Assembly (NCBI RefSeq): GCF_004343035.1
Contig: NZ_SMCQ01000005.1
Coordinates: forward strand, 1-64,000
DNA length: 64,000 nt
Reading direction: 5' to 3'
Source: Longibaculum muris
GTDB lineage: Bacteria > Bacillota_I > Bacilli_A > Erysipelotrichales > Coprobacillaceae
The notes under the pieces are model-generated. The model was not told where the DNA came from and did no database searches. It worked only from the letters and a program-made list of their open reading frames with translations. Numbering within the stretch: position 1 is the stretch's first letter; the number at the start of each line of letters is the position of its first letter. A program made the position numbers and the translations under genes. Shown one piece after another: positions 51,542-60,241 of the stretch.

Positions 51542-53962
51542 TTATCGTAAAATACGCATTGAATTTAAGATTGCAATTAAGGTTACACCAACATCAGCAA
51601 AAACTCCCATCCACATATTAGACATACCAAACATCGTTAAAATCAAAACACCTATTTTAATGATTAATGTAAAAGCAACATTTTCTTTCAAAATTCTATT
51701 TGTCTTATATGAGATAGAAATCGCATCACTGATTGTTTCAATATTATCTTGCATTAAAACAACATCAGCAGCTTCAATTGCAGCATCACTACCAACACCA
51801 CCCATTGCAATTCCAACATCAGCTCTTGCTAAAACGGGAGCATCATTGATTCCGTCACCTACAAAGGCAACATATCCTTGTTTTTGTGATAACAATTGTT
51901 CAACTTGAGTGACTTTATCACTTGGTAATAATTCACTATATACGCTGTCAATTCCTAATTGACTAGCTACATCTTGAGCAACTTTATGATGATCACCTGT
52001 CAACATAACAGTATTTTTTACTCCTACTTTTTTAAGCGACTGAATCCCTTGTTTAGTCGTTTCTTTAATTTGATCAGCAACAACAATTGAACCTGCAAAC
52101 TTCTCATCAATCGCAATATAAACAATTGTTCCAACTCTTGATGGTTCTTTAACAACAATATTCTTTTCTTCAAAGAAAGTCGCATTTCCTAAAATAACAT
52201 GATGTTGTTTTATATAAACATCTATACCTTTACCAGCAATTTCTTTAAAATCAGAAATAAGACTTTCATCAATAGCTTTTCCATATTTTTTAACAATACT
52301 TTTAGCAAGTGGATGATTACTATAATATTCACCATAAGCCCCATACATTAATAAATCATCTTGACCATTTATTTCAACAACATCAAAACTTCCTTTTGTT
52401 AAAGTTCCTGTTTTATCAAATACAACTGTATCAACATCCTTTAACAATTCTAAATAGTTTCCACCTTTAATTAAGGCCCCTACTTTACTAGCTTTTCCAA
52501 GTCCAGCATACAATCCTAAAGGAATTGAAATAACCAATGCACAAGGACAAGAAACAACTAAGAATGTAAGTGCACGATACAACCAATCGGTAAATTGGGC
52601 ATCTTCAAAGATAAACATTGGTACAATAGCTAATAAAACGGCTAAGCCAACAACTGTTGGGGTATAAATTCTAGCAAATCTTGTAATAAATTTTTCAATT
52701 GGGGCTTTTTTACTTGCCGCATTTTCCATTAATTCCAAGATTTTAGAAACTGTTGAATCAACATAGGGTTTTGTCACCTTAATTTCTAAGATTTCAGTTA
52801 AGTTAACGACTCCAGCCAATACTTCTTGATTTTCTAAAACTTCTCGAGGAACTGATTCACCAGTTAAACTTGAAGTGTCTAATAAAGAATGACCTTGAAC
52901 AACCACTCCATCTAAAGGAATCTTTTCTCCAACCTTTACAACTAAAATATCGCCTACTTTCACTTCTTCAGGAGCCACTTGTTGAACACCATTTGAAGTT
53001 TTTAAGTTTGCATATTCACTTTTAATGTCCATTAATGCCGAAATCGAATTTCTTGTTTTATTAACAGCATAAGATTGAAAAATCTCACCAATAGAATAAA
53101 ACAATAAAACCGCAACTGCTTCAGGATAATCTCCTATCGCAAAAGCTCCAATTGTCGCAATTCCCATTAAGAAGTTTTCATCAAAGATTTCTCCTCTTAA
53201 AATATTCTTAGCCGCTTTTAAAATAACATCATAACCAATCAATATATAAGCGATTAAAAAACCAACAAAAGAAAAAGCCTGTGCTTCAAATATTAAACTT
53301 ACAATATAAATCAAAATCCCTACAATCAATGAAAGATGATCTTTAACAACAAATAATTGAGGTTTTTCAATCACTCGACTTTGATTCTTATAAGATAAAA
53401 CGACTCCATCTTCAACTTGATCAATTGTTTTTTGAAGTTCCTTTAACAAAACATCTTTTTCAACATGACCTTGAGGTTTCACTTGTAAAGTTTCAGTAGA
53501 AAAATTAAGAACTGCTTCTTCAACCGTTGATAATTTTTGAATAGCATCTTCCACTTTCATAGCACATGATGCACAATCTAATCCAGCAATGTGATAAGAA
53601 ATTGTCCCTTTTTCATTTAATATACGATGATCTTCTTCATGGTCATGTCCGCATTCACAATGCTCATGATGATGTTCATGATGCTCATGCCCACAACTGC
53701 ATTCATCATGATGATGTGTATGTTCTTCATGATGATGGTGATGATGAGCATCTTTTTCTTCAATTGTGACTTCTGGTTCTAATGCTTGAATAAGCTTTTC
53801 TAATTCGTGTATATCTATAGCTTGATTGGAATCAATAATTAATAATCCATTTGCAAAAGAAAGTGTAGCTTCATTAATATCTTCTCTTTGATTAATCATG
53901 TTTTCAATTTTATGTGCACATGATGCACAGTCAAGATTCTTGAGTGTGTATTTTTTGATCAT
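51542..53962 (-). CDS. Heavy-metal P1B-type ATPase (zinc/cadmium type)
   Basis: An 806-residue efflux pump. Two N-terminal HMA domains each have the CASC motif (LDCASCAHKI and LDCASCAMKV), joined by a His-rich linker with HHHHHHEEHTHHH and several CxCGHEHHEH-like units. The core has TGES, the metal-binding CPC in VSCPCALVIS, phosphorylated Asp in VFDKTGTLTKG, and GDGINDAPVL. CPC with His-rich linker fits Zn2+/Cd2+/Pb2+ export. The start MIKKYT is set by GGGAGG. The ArsR-family regulator lies just upstream. Confidence 0.95.
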   Translation of the reverse strand: MIKKYTLKNLDCASCAHKIENMINQREDINEATLSFANGLLIIDSNQAIDIHELEKLIQALEPEVTIEEKDAHHHHHHEEHTHHHDECSCGHEHHEHHHEHCECGHDHEEDHRILNEKGTISYHIAGLDCASCAMKVEDAIQKLSTVEEAVLNFSTETLQVKPQGHVEKDVLLKELQKTIDQVEDGVVLSYKNQSRVIEKPQLFVVKDHLSLIVGILIYIVSLIFEAQAFSFVGFLIAYILIGYDVILKAAKNILRGEIFDENFLMGIATIGAFAIGDYPEAVAVLLFYSIGEIFQSYAVNKTRNSISALMDIKSEYANLKTSNGVQQVAPEEVKVGDILVVKVGEKIPLDGVVVQGHSLLDTSSLTGESVPREVLENQEVLAGVVNLTEILEIKVTKPYVDSTVSKILELMENAASKKAPIEKFITRFARIYTPTVVGLAVLLAIVPMFIFEDAQFTDWLYRALTFLVVSCPCALVISIPLGLYAGLGKASKVGALIKGGNYLELLKDVDTVVFDKTGTLTKGSFDVVEINGQDDLLMYGAYGEYYSNHPLAKSIVKKYGKAIDESLISDFKEIAGKGIDVYIKQHHVILGNATFFEEKNIVVKEPSRVGTIVYIAIDEKFAGSIVVADQIKETTKQGIQSLKKVGVKNTVMLTGDHHKVAQDVASQLGIDSVYSELLPSDKVTQVEQLLSQKQGYVAFVGDGINDAPVLARADVGIAMGGVGSDAAIEAADVVLMQDNIETISDAISISYKTNRILKENVAFTLIIKIGVLILTMFGMSNMWMGVFADVGVTLIAILNSMRILR

Positions 53963-53975
53963 AAAATTCCCTCCC

Positions 53976-54314
53976 TTATTCAATCACATGTTTATATCCT
54001 GCATCAAAGATTTGTTGAACATGTTCATCATCCAATGAGTAATAAATAAGTTTTCCTTCACGTCTGAATTTTACAAGATTCGCAGTTTTTAAAATCCTTA
54101 ATTGATGTGAAATTGCTGATTGTGTCATTGATAAAGCTGCAGCTAAATCATAAACACACATTTCTGATTCAAAAAGCGCACATATAATTTTAATACGCGT
54201 AGAATCACCAAATACTTTAAATAGCTCTGCAACATCATAAAGTATTTCTTCATCAGGTAATGCTTCAACTACTTGATTAACAACATCTTGATTAACAATC
54301 GTTGATTTATCCAT
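53976..54314 (-). CDS. ArsR/SmtB-family metal-sensing repressor
   Basis: A 112-residue winged-helix repressor. STRIKIICALFESEMCVYDLAAAL carries a Cys in the position of the alpha-3 motif, MTQSAISHQLRIL is the recognition helix, and near the end DEHVQQIFDAGYKHVIE carries the Asp, His, His, Glu set of the alpha-5 site that binds Zn2+. This points to a CzrA/SmtB-like zinc sensor. It is cotranscribed with the ATPase and lies next to its own operator. Confidence 0.93.
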   Translation of the reverse strand: MDKSTIVNQDVVNQVVEALPDEEILYDVAELFKVFGDSTRIKIICALFESEMCVYDLAAALSMTQSAISHQLRILKTANLVKFRREGKLIYYSLDDEHVQQIFDAGYKHVIE

Positions 54315-54329
54315 GTTCTTCCTCCTTTT

Positions 54330-54349
54330 ATATGAACAATTATTCATAT
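54330..54349 (-). promoter_or_regulatory. ArsR/SmtB operator
   Basis: ATATGAACAATTATTCATAT is a nearly perfect palindrome that matches the ArsR/SmtB consensus, in which TGAA and TTCA half-sites flank a short AT-rich centre. It lies between the promoter region and the repressor's ribosome site. Confidence 0.85.
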
Positions 54350-54375
54350 GTTAATATGATTATATAATGAAATGT

Positions 54376-54403
54376 TTGACAAGTCAATGAAATTTGATAA
54401 AAT
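54376..54403 (+). promoter_or_regulatory. Promoter of the isochorismatase-like gene
   Basis: TTGACA (54376-54381) and TAAAAT (54398-54403) with a 16-bp spacer, followed by a good ribosome site. Confidence 0.7.
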
Positions 54404-54423
54404 AAAGTAAACGGGGTGAAAAT

Positions 54424-54945
54424 ATGAAAAGATTATTAGTTGTTGTAGATTTTCAAAATGATTTTGTAAGTGGTAGTTTAGGTTTTGATAAAGCGAAAGC
54501 ATTAGAAGACCATATTGTGAATCTCATTAAGGAATATCACATGAATGGTGATGAAATTGTTTATACGATGGATACCCATACTCAAAATTATTTAGAAACT
54601 TATGAGGGGGCTCATCTACCTATTGAACATTGTATTGAACATAGTGAAGGTTGGGAACTTTATGGTAAAGTGAAAGACTTATTACAAGATTGTCTATGCT
54701 TTAAAAAGCCAACTTTTCCTTCATTGGATTTAGCTTATTACTTAGAAGGTAAAGAATATGAAGATATTACTTTTGTTGGAGTTGTTTCACATATTTGTGT
54801 TCTTTCCAATGCAATTATGGCTAAAGCAGCACAACCTGATACACCAATTCGTGTTGATTTAAGAGGTACTGCAAGTGCTGATGAAAAAGTTCATCAGGAA
54901 AGTATCGATGTTATGAAATCAATGCAAATCGAAATTATAGAATAA
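54424..54945 (+). CDS. Isochorismatase-family cysteine hydrolase (nicotinamidase-like)
   Basis: A 173-residue hydrolase. LLVVVDFQNDFVSGSLG has the catalytic Asp, FKKPTFPSLD has the Lys, and VGVVSHICVLSNA has the nucleophilic Cys. A nicotinamidase would normally show metal ligands DxHxxxH after the Asp: here MDTHTQNYLETYEGAHLP gives DTH, with the second His further on, so the assignment is open. GGGG precedes the start. Confidence 0.85.
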   Translation: MKRLLVVVDFQNDFVSGSLGFDKAKALEDHIVNLIKEYHMNGDEIVYTMDTHTQNYLETYEGAHLPIEHCIEHSEGWELYGKVKDLLQDCLCFKKPTFPSLDLAYYLEGKEYEDITFVGVVSHICVLSNAIMAKAAQPDTPIRVDLRGTASADEKVHQESIDVMKSMQIEIIE

Positions 54946-54987
54946 ATGAAAAAAAACTTATTCATCAATTGAATAAGTTTTTTCATT
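54945..54987 (+). terminator. Bidirectional terminator between hydrolase and GGCT genes
   Basis: AAAAAACTTATTC pairs with GAATAAGTTTTTT (7-base loop), overlapping the stop of the opposing GGCT-like gene. Confidence 0.85.
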
Positions 54988-55407
54988 TCTTTTTATTTCT
55001 TGTATGTATTTCACATAATCATGAGATTCGATATCATTTTCAAGAGCAGAAACATTTCTACGATTGTCCATATTAAAGACATAAACGTAAGCTTGATCGA
55101 TAATTTGATTGTTTTCATCATAAATATCACAAATTTCTTTGTTATATTCATTATTTGGATTTCCTTTTCCAAAATATCCTTCCATTTCATCAATCAATTT
55201 AAGTGTTTTCTCACTCACTTCATGAATCTCACCTAAAATCATATCCTGACCTTCTGTTATATAAGCCGGATAAGCTTTACCTCTAATTGTCATTAAGCTA
55301 CCTTTGATATATCCATATTGTCGAAATGAATCTTCATCTTTAAGATAAAGATCATAATTGTACATACCTTTTCTTAATGTTCCATAAACAAATATTTTTT
55401 GTTTCAT
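54958..55407 (-). CDS. Gamma-glutamylcyclotransferase-like protein (GGCT/AIG2 family)
   Basis: A 149-residue protein. KIFVYGTLRKGMYNYDLYL is the family motif (YGTLRKG) and DEMEGYFGKG carries the general-acid Glu. Enzymes of this family release 5-oxoproline from gamma-glutamyl amines or peptides. Its ATG overlaps the pcp stop by one base, so the two are translationally coupled, and both products concern pyroglutamate. Some family members have other substrates. Confidence 0.85.
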   Translation of the reverse strand: MKQKIFVYGTLRKGMYNYDLYLKDEDSFRQYGYIKGSLMTIRGKAYPAYITEGQDMILGEIHEVSEKTLKLIDEMEGYFGKGNPNNEYNKEICDIYDENNQIIDQAYVYVFNMDNRRNVSALENDIESHDYVKYIQEIKRNEKTYSIDE

Positions 55408-56048
55408 TAATGAGTCGCCCCACCAGTTACTTTTAAATCAACATCAGTATCAACAATAGCTTCAATCGCAGCTGTTAATGCTTCTACAATTGTTTCTAAT
55501 GACATACTTGGCATATTCTTTTTATCAATAACTTGTTGTGGTAAGAATGGAATATGAATGAAACCACTTCTTTTACCCGGATATTTTGTTTCAATAATAT
55601 GTCTTACACCATAAGTTACATGATTGCAAACAAATGTTCCGGCACTGTTAGAAACAGATGCTGGAATTTGACGTTGTTGAATACGAGCAACCATTGCCTT
55701 AATTGGTAAATTAACAAAATAAGCAGCTGGTCCATCCACAAATACTGGTTCATCAATAATTTGTTGTCCAGCATTATCAGGAATACGACAATCATCAACA
55801 TTAATTCCAACTCTTTCAACTGTAATATCACTTCTTCCACCTGCTTGACCAATTGATAAAACAACATCTGGATTATGTTCTTGAATAGCTTGATCAATAA
55901 CTTCTAATGAACGATGACAAACCGTTGGAATTTCTAATTTAATAATTTGAGCACCAGCAATTTCATCTGGTAATTTTTTAACTGATTCAATCGCTGGATT
56001 AATTTTTTCTCCACCAAAAGGATCAAAACCAGTAACTAATATTTTCAT
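55407..56048 (-). CDS. pcp: Pyroglutamyl-peptidase I
   Basis: A 213-residue cysteine peptidase (C15) that removes N-terminal pyroglutamate from peptides. [19 protein letters not shown] is the signature start; catalytic Glu in [12 protein letters not shown], Cys in [14 protein letters not shown] and His in [11 protein letters not shown] are present. Length is standard. It follows the DUF979 and DUF969 genes with a ribosome site AGGAGGA. Confidence 0.97.
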   Translation of the reverse strand: MKILVTGFDPFGGEKINPAIESVKKLPDEIAGAQIIKLEIPTVCHRSLEVIDQAIQEHNPDVVLSIGQAGGRSDITVERVGINVDDCRIPDNAGQQIIDEPVFVDGPAAYFVNLPIKAMVARIQQRQIPASVSNSAGTFVCNHVTYGVRHIIETKYPGKRSGFIHIPFLPQQVIDKKNMPSMSLETIVEALTAAIEAIVDTDVDLKVTGGATH

Positions 56049-56059
56049 AATGTTCCTCC

Positions 56060-57019
56060 TTAGAAACCTAATACTAACATTAAAATAATGTGAATAACAA
56101 TCATAATTAATGCCATTGGTGCTTGTGCTTTAATAACTGCCCATTTTTGGTCTTTTGTTTCTAAGACCGCACAAGGCACAATATTAAAGTTTGCCGCCAT
56201 TGGTGTCATCAAAGTTCCACAATATCCAGCAGTCATCCCTAACGCTCCAATTACGGCAGGATTTCCACCTTGAGCAATAACAAATGGATAACCAATTCCA
56301 ATTGTAATAACTGTAAAGGCAGCAAAAGCATTACCCATAATCATTGTAAAGATAACCATACCTAAAACATAGACAATAACACCAATCACAATGTTTCCAG
56401 ATGGCACAACACTTGAAATAATTTGTGAAATAACATCACCAACACCAGCTTCTTTAAAGACAGCACCTAATGCTCCTAATAATTGAGGCAATAGACAAGA
56501 AGCTCCAACTTGCATTAATAAACGTGATGTATCTGATCTTGTTTCAGAAACCTTTGGTTTACAAATAACAAAAGCTAAAACAAGTGCCACTAAACAAGCA
56601 GTTCCTGTCATTACTGCACCATCTAAAGCTTGTGCTTTAATAACGCCATCAACTTCAACATTATATTTAACAAATGATAAAGCTAATGCCATTAAACCAA
56701 TTGATACGGCAGGAATAAAAATTTTATTTCCTACTCTTTCACTGGCTTTTTGACGGAATTCAGGTGTAGATTCAACAAATTTACCCATTCTTACTTGTTT
56801 TGTTGCAGTTAAACATCCCATCACAACAAGTAAAATTCCTGTAACAACTGAAGGAATCATTTTCCCAAACATAAAGATAATTCCTAATAAACTCCAAAAT
56901 AGCGCTGTACCAATACGTGCTTCTTCATTTTTTGTTGCACGAAGGGCACAATCAAAACTTACTAATCCACATAACACATAGAAAAATTCAGGAAGATAAA
57001 CACTTAAAAATTGAGTCAT
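56060..57019 (-). CDS. DUF979 membrane protein
   Basis: A 319-residue membrane protein with about ten hydrophobic segments and the DUF979 conserved end ([38 protein letters not shown]). Its start overlaps the end of the DUF969 gene. The two DUFs nearly always occur together and beside pcp, so a two-part transporter for 5-oxoproline or pyroglutamyl peptides is a good hypothesis, but no substrate is proved. Confidence 0.88.
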   Translation of the reverse strand: MTQFLSVYLPEFFYVLCGLVSFDCALRATKNEEARIGTALFWSLLGIIFMFGKMIPSVVTGILLVVMGCLTATKQVRMGKFVESTPEFRQKASERVGNKIFIPAVSIGLMALALSFVKYNVEVDGVIKAQALDGAVMTGTACLVALVLAFVICKPKVSETRSDTSRLLMQVGASCLLPQLLGALGAVFKEAGVGDVISQIISSVVPSGNIVIGVIVYVLGMVIFTMIMGNAFAAFTVITIGIGYPFVIAQGGNPAVIGALGMTAGYCGTLMTPMAANFNIVPCAVLETKDQKWAVIKAQAPMALIMIVIHIILMLVLGF

Positions 57020-57696
57020 TATTCTTTTCCCTCCTTCTTTAATTTTCTATCATACAATAGAACTTGAACAATTGTTAAAATAACAGCAATCACAGCAATA
57101 TAAATAGCTGAAGAAGAAATCATTGATAAAGTAATTTCTTTATAACCTAAACCAACCAATGTTCCTTGAATCAATACAACACCACTAGAAGCAGGGAAAC
57201 AGTTTTGAGCAAAGAAGTTTCCATAGTTTTCTACTGCTGCAGATAATCCTTTAATATCTTCATCTTCTTTTTCAGTCAATGGTTTTTCTTTATCAATTTC
57301 AGCTGCTGCCTCACTCATTGGTAAAATTAATGGTCTAACAAATTGAACATGTCCACCAATTCTAACATTTAATGCTGAAGCAATTGAACGAATAACCATA
57401 TAAATAGATAATACTTTTCCAGCAGACGCATTCTTTAATTTACCAATTAAATAAGCCGCTCTCTCTTTTAAACCATATCTTTCAATAATGGCAATGACTG
57501 GAAAGATAATTAAGAAAATAGACATCAATCTATTGTTGACAAATGAATCACCTAAGATTCTTAAAATTTCAACAAAATCAATTCCAGCAACAAGCCCTGT
57601 CACAATCCCAGATACAATAACAACCGCTAATACATCTAGTTTAAGTGCAAAGCCAACAACAATGATTAAAATACCAATTAAAGTCATGTATTCCAT
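57019..57696 (-). CDS. DUF969 membrane protein
   Basis: A 225-residue membrane protein with about five segments and the motif VRIGGHVQFVRPLILPMSEAAAE, then NFFAQNCFPASSGVVLIQGTL. It is the first gene of the DUF969-DUF979-pcp-GGCT operon. The GGHVQF and NCFPASSG blocks resemble reentrant-loop parts of ion-coupled transporters of the IT superfamily; this is a structural guess. AAGGAGATG precedes the ATG. Confidence 0.88.
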   Translation of the reverse strand: MEYMTLIGILIIVVGFALKLDVLAVVIVSGIVTGLVAGIDFVEILRILGDSFVNNRLMSIFLIIFPVIAIIERYGLKERAAYLIGKLKNASAGKVLSIYMVIRSIASALNVRIGGHVQFVRPLILPMSEAAAEIDKEKPLTEKEDEDIKGLSAAVENYGNFFAQNCFPASSGVVLIQGTLVGLGYKEITLSMISSSAIYIAVIAVILTIVQVLLYDRKLKKEGKE

Positions 57697-57799
57697 TGTT
57701 TACATCTCCTTTCAAATCATAGATAGTTTTCATTATAGCGAATTTTCTTCTTTTTTTCAACATTATTAAGAACTTGAATAAAAAAAGAACCCTTGCTTT

Positions 57800-58201
57800 T
57801 TATTTTTCATGACTATATGCGCACTTTCTGGTTATTTTTAAAACATTTTCTTCACCAGGAAAATGAACTGGATTTTCTCCTGATTTTCTAAAAATATGAA
57901 TGATATCCTTAGCATCTTGATAAATCTCTTTAATTTCCATCATCCCATACATTCTTGGTGGCAAGATATAAAAAGGAATAGGCAAAGATTGCATTTGAGC
58001 AAGTCTTTTGACATAAATATAAAGATGTGGACAACAAATCACAATATCATAATCATGCATTTTATCTAAGGCTAAGGAAAATGGTGAAAATTCAATAAAG
58101 ACTTCATTTTCTAATTGATTTTCTCTAATTTCTTTCTTCATTCTCTCTACAACATAGCTAGAAGAAAAGCCTCCACCACAGCACAATAACATTTTCAACA
58201 A
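57800..58201 (-). CDS. PTS IIB-like protein, orphan, second copy
   Basis: A protein of about 133 residues. MLLCCGGGFSSSYVVERMKKE has the Cys and P-loop of lactose/cellobiose-type IIB, and IVICCPHLYIYVKRL follows. It is distantly related to the copy at 45359. About 30 extra residues follow the IIB domain (NPVHFPGEENVLKI). A TTG start after GAGGTGA is likely; a GTG three codons upstream is possible. No IIA or IIC gene is adjacent. Confidence 0.72.
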   Translation of the reverse strand: MLKMLLCCGGGFSSSYVVERMKKEIRENQLENEVFIEFSPFSLALDKMHDYDIVICCPHLYIYVKRLAQMQSLPIPFYILPPRMYGMMEIKEIYQDAKDIIHIFRKSGENPVHFPGEENVLKITRKCAYSHEK

Positions 58202-58271
58202 TTTTTTCACCTCGTTTTTTATCTTATTCCTTAATTTTACACTATTTTTTATTTAAATGCAAAAAAATATA

Positions 58272-58300
58272 TTGTTTATAAAATAAAAAAAGAGTATAAT
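58272..58300 (+). promoter_or_regulatory. ilvE promoter
   Basis: TTGTTT (58272-58277) and TATAAT (58295-58300), spacer 17 bp. No T-box or attenuator is seen between it and the gene. Confidence 0.75.
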
Positions 58301-58330
58301 TGCATTAACTGTTAAAGGGGGATTATATAT

Positions 58331-59395
58331 ATGGAAATTAAAATTGAAAGAGCAAAAACATTAAAACAAAAACCTGATCAAAATAACTTAGGATTTGGAA
58401 AGTATTTTACTGATCATATGTTTATGATAGATTGGGATCAAGATCAAGGCTGGCATGATGCACGTATTGTCCCATATGGACCAATTCCAATGGATCCAGC
58501 AACGATGGTTCTTCATTATGCTCAAGAAACTTTTGAAGGATTAAAAGCTTATCGTAATCCAAATGGTGATATCTTATTATTCAGACCAGAAATGAATGCA
58601 CGAAGAATGATTAATTCTAATAAACGTATTTGTATGGCTGAATTACCTGAAGAAATGTTTGTTGAAGCAGTTGAAGCAATTGTGAAATATGAACAAGATT
58701 GGATTCCAACAGCACCTAATACATCATTATACATTCGTCCAGTCACATTTGCGACAGAAGCTGGTGTTGGTGTACATCCAGCCAAAAGTTATAAATTTGT
58801 GATTATCTTATCACCAGTAGGTAACTATTATCCTGAAGGTGTCAATCCAGTTAAAATTTGGGTTGAAGATGAATTTGTACGTGCAGTTAAAGGCGGTACT
58901 GGATTTACAAAATGTGGTGGAAACTATGCAGCAAGTATTGCTGCACAAGTCAAAGCTGAACAAAATGGTTACACACAAGTTCTTTGGTTAGATGGTGTGC
59001 ATCGAAAATATGTTGAAGAAGTTGGAACAATGAATGTTATGTTCTTGATTAATGATACTGTTGTTACTGCAGCTTTAGAGGGTTCAGTTTTACCTGGTGT
59101 CACAAGAGATTCTATTATTCATATCTTAAAAGATTGGGGATATAAGGTTGAAGAACGTGATTTAAGTATTGATGAATTGATGGAAGCTGGTAGAACTGGT
59201 GCTTTAAAAGAAGCTTGGGGAACAGGAACAGCAGCAGTTATTTCACCAATTGGAGAATTATGTTATAAGGGTGAAAAAGTGACAATTAATGGTTTTGAAA
59301 CTGGTGAATTAACACAAAAACTTTATGATACATTAACTGGTATTCAATGGGGTCGTTTAGAAGATAAATACCATTGGACAAAGCTTGTCAAATAA
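58331..59395 (+). CDS. ilvE: Branched-chain amino-acid aminotransferase
   Basis: A 354-residue fold-type IV PLP enzyme of the long form. GPIPMDPATMVLHYAQETFEGLKAYR is the N-terminal block (in two parts), the PLP Lys lies in GGTGFTKCGGNYAAS, and VEEVGTMNVMFL and GVTRDSIIHIL follow. It transfers the amino group for Leu, Ile and Val. It is a single gene without ilv or leu neighbours. AAAGGGGG precedes the ATG. Confidence 0.95.
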   Translation: MEIKIERAKTLKQKPDQNNLGFGKYFTDHMFMIDWDQDQGWHDARIVPYGPIPMDPATMVLHYAQETFEGLKAYRNPNGDILLFRPEMNARRMINSNKRICMAELPEEMFVEAVEAIVKYEQDWIPTAPNTSLYIRPVTFATEAGVGVHPAKSYKFVIILSPVGNYYPEGVNPVKIWVEDEFVRAVKGGTGFTKCGGNYAASIAAQVKAEQNGYTQVLWLDGVHRKYVEEVGTMNVMFLINDTVVTAALEGSVLPGVTRDSIIHILKDWGYKVEERDLSIDELMEAGRTGALKEAWGTGTAAVISPIGELCYKGEKVTINGFETGELTQKLYDTLTGIQWGRLEDKYHWTKLVK

Positions 59396-59421
59396 TCCAA
59401 GATTTTTCTTGGATTTTTTTT
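59394..59421 (+). terminator. Terminator after ilvE
   Basis: AATCCAAGA pairs with TCTTGGATT (loop TTTT) followed by TTTTTT. Confidence 0.85.
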
Positions 59422-59424
59422 ATG

Positions 59425-59450
59425 CAAAAAAACGACCTGAAACGGTCGTT
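59425..59450 (-). terminator. Terminator after the first HAD gene
   Basis: AACGACC pairs with GGTCGTT and is followed by seven T residues on the minus strand. Confidence 0.8.
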
Positions 59451-60241
59451 TAATCAATAAGCTGATAATACTGTAAAGCTTTTTCAATCCCATCATTATC
59501 AATAGCAGCTGTAACATATTCGGCTGCTTTTTTTAATTCCTCAATTGCATTACCCATTGCTATGCTATGAGTCACATGTTGAAACATACATAAATCATTT
59601 GCTCCATCACCAAAAGCAAAAGCATCATCTTTACTCAGGGAAAAATAGTCTAGAACTTTATCAATTCCATCTCCCTTGTCCACTCCAATAATTGTCGCAT
59701 CAGCACTTGGATGAGGAAAATGTTCATTGAAAACAACACTATCCTTAAGTTCTAATTGCACATCTTCAAATTGTGTATGACTAGGAAAATAAATATCAAA
59801 CATATAACCAGTGACATCATCATCTTGAAAAGATGTTTGATAAAAACCAGGTAAATAGTGATCTATTGCATCTTGTAAAGCAATCGGATCTTCATTTTCT
59901 AAATATCCTCTTTGATGGTCAATAAAAGCAAAACCACAATGATGTTTTCTCATCACTTGCATAAAATATTGAATCTGTGATGATGTTAAGGGTTCATCTA
60001 ATAAAACTTGGTCATGATAAACAATATAACGTCCATTACTGGTTATAAATCCATCAACAACATCATGGAAATATTGATAAGCATATTCATAAGAGCGACC
60101 TGTACAAATCATTAATAAATGCCCTTCTGCTTGTAATTTTTTTAATGCTTGTTGTGTCGATGATGGAATATCATGACCAATTGCTAACGTTCCATCAATA
60201 TCAAAAAATAAAATTTTACGATCTTTTCTCAATGTCCTCAT
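59450..60241 (-). CDS. HAD-superfamily Cof-type phosphatase (first copy)
   Basis: A 263-residue HAD hydrolase of subclass IIB. Motif I is ILFFDIDGTLA, motif II MICTGRSYEY, motif III Lys in GVDKGDGI and motif IV FAFGDGANDLCM. Such enzymes hydrolyse sugar phosphates or flavin mononucleotide. The start is uncertain: MRTLRK, or a TTG three codons later better spaced from AAGGAG. It overlaps the end of citrate synthase by 26 bases. Confidence 0.9.
   Translation of the reverse strand: MRTLRKDRKILFFDIDGTLAIGHDIPSSTQQALKKLQAEGHLLMICTGRSYEYAYQYFHDVVDGFITSNGRYIVYHDQVLLDEPLTSSQIQYFMQVMRKHHCGFAFIDHQRGYLENEDPIALQDAIDHYLPGFYQTSFQDDDVTGYMFDIYFPSHTQFEDVQLELKDSVVFNEHFPHPSADATIIGVDKGDGIDKVLDYFSLSKDDAFAFGDGANDLCMFQHVTHSIAMGNAIEELKKAAEYVTAAIDNDGIEKALQYYQLID

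Noticed and set aside
53640-53760. Repetitive ATG/CAT-rich stretch
   Set aside because: It is the His-rich linker of the metal ATPase; the repeat is explained by His codons.
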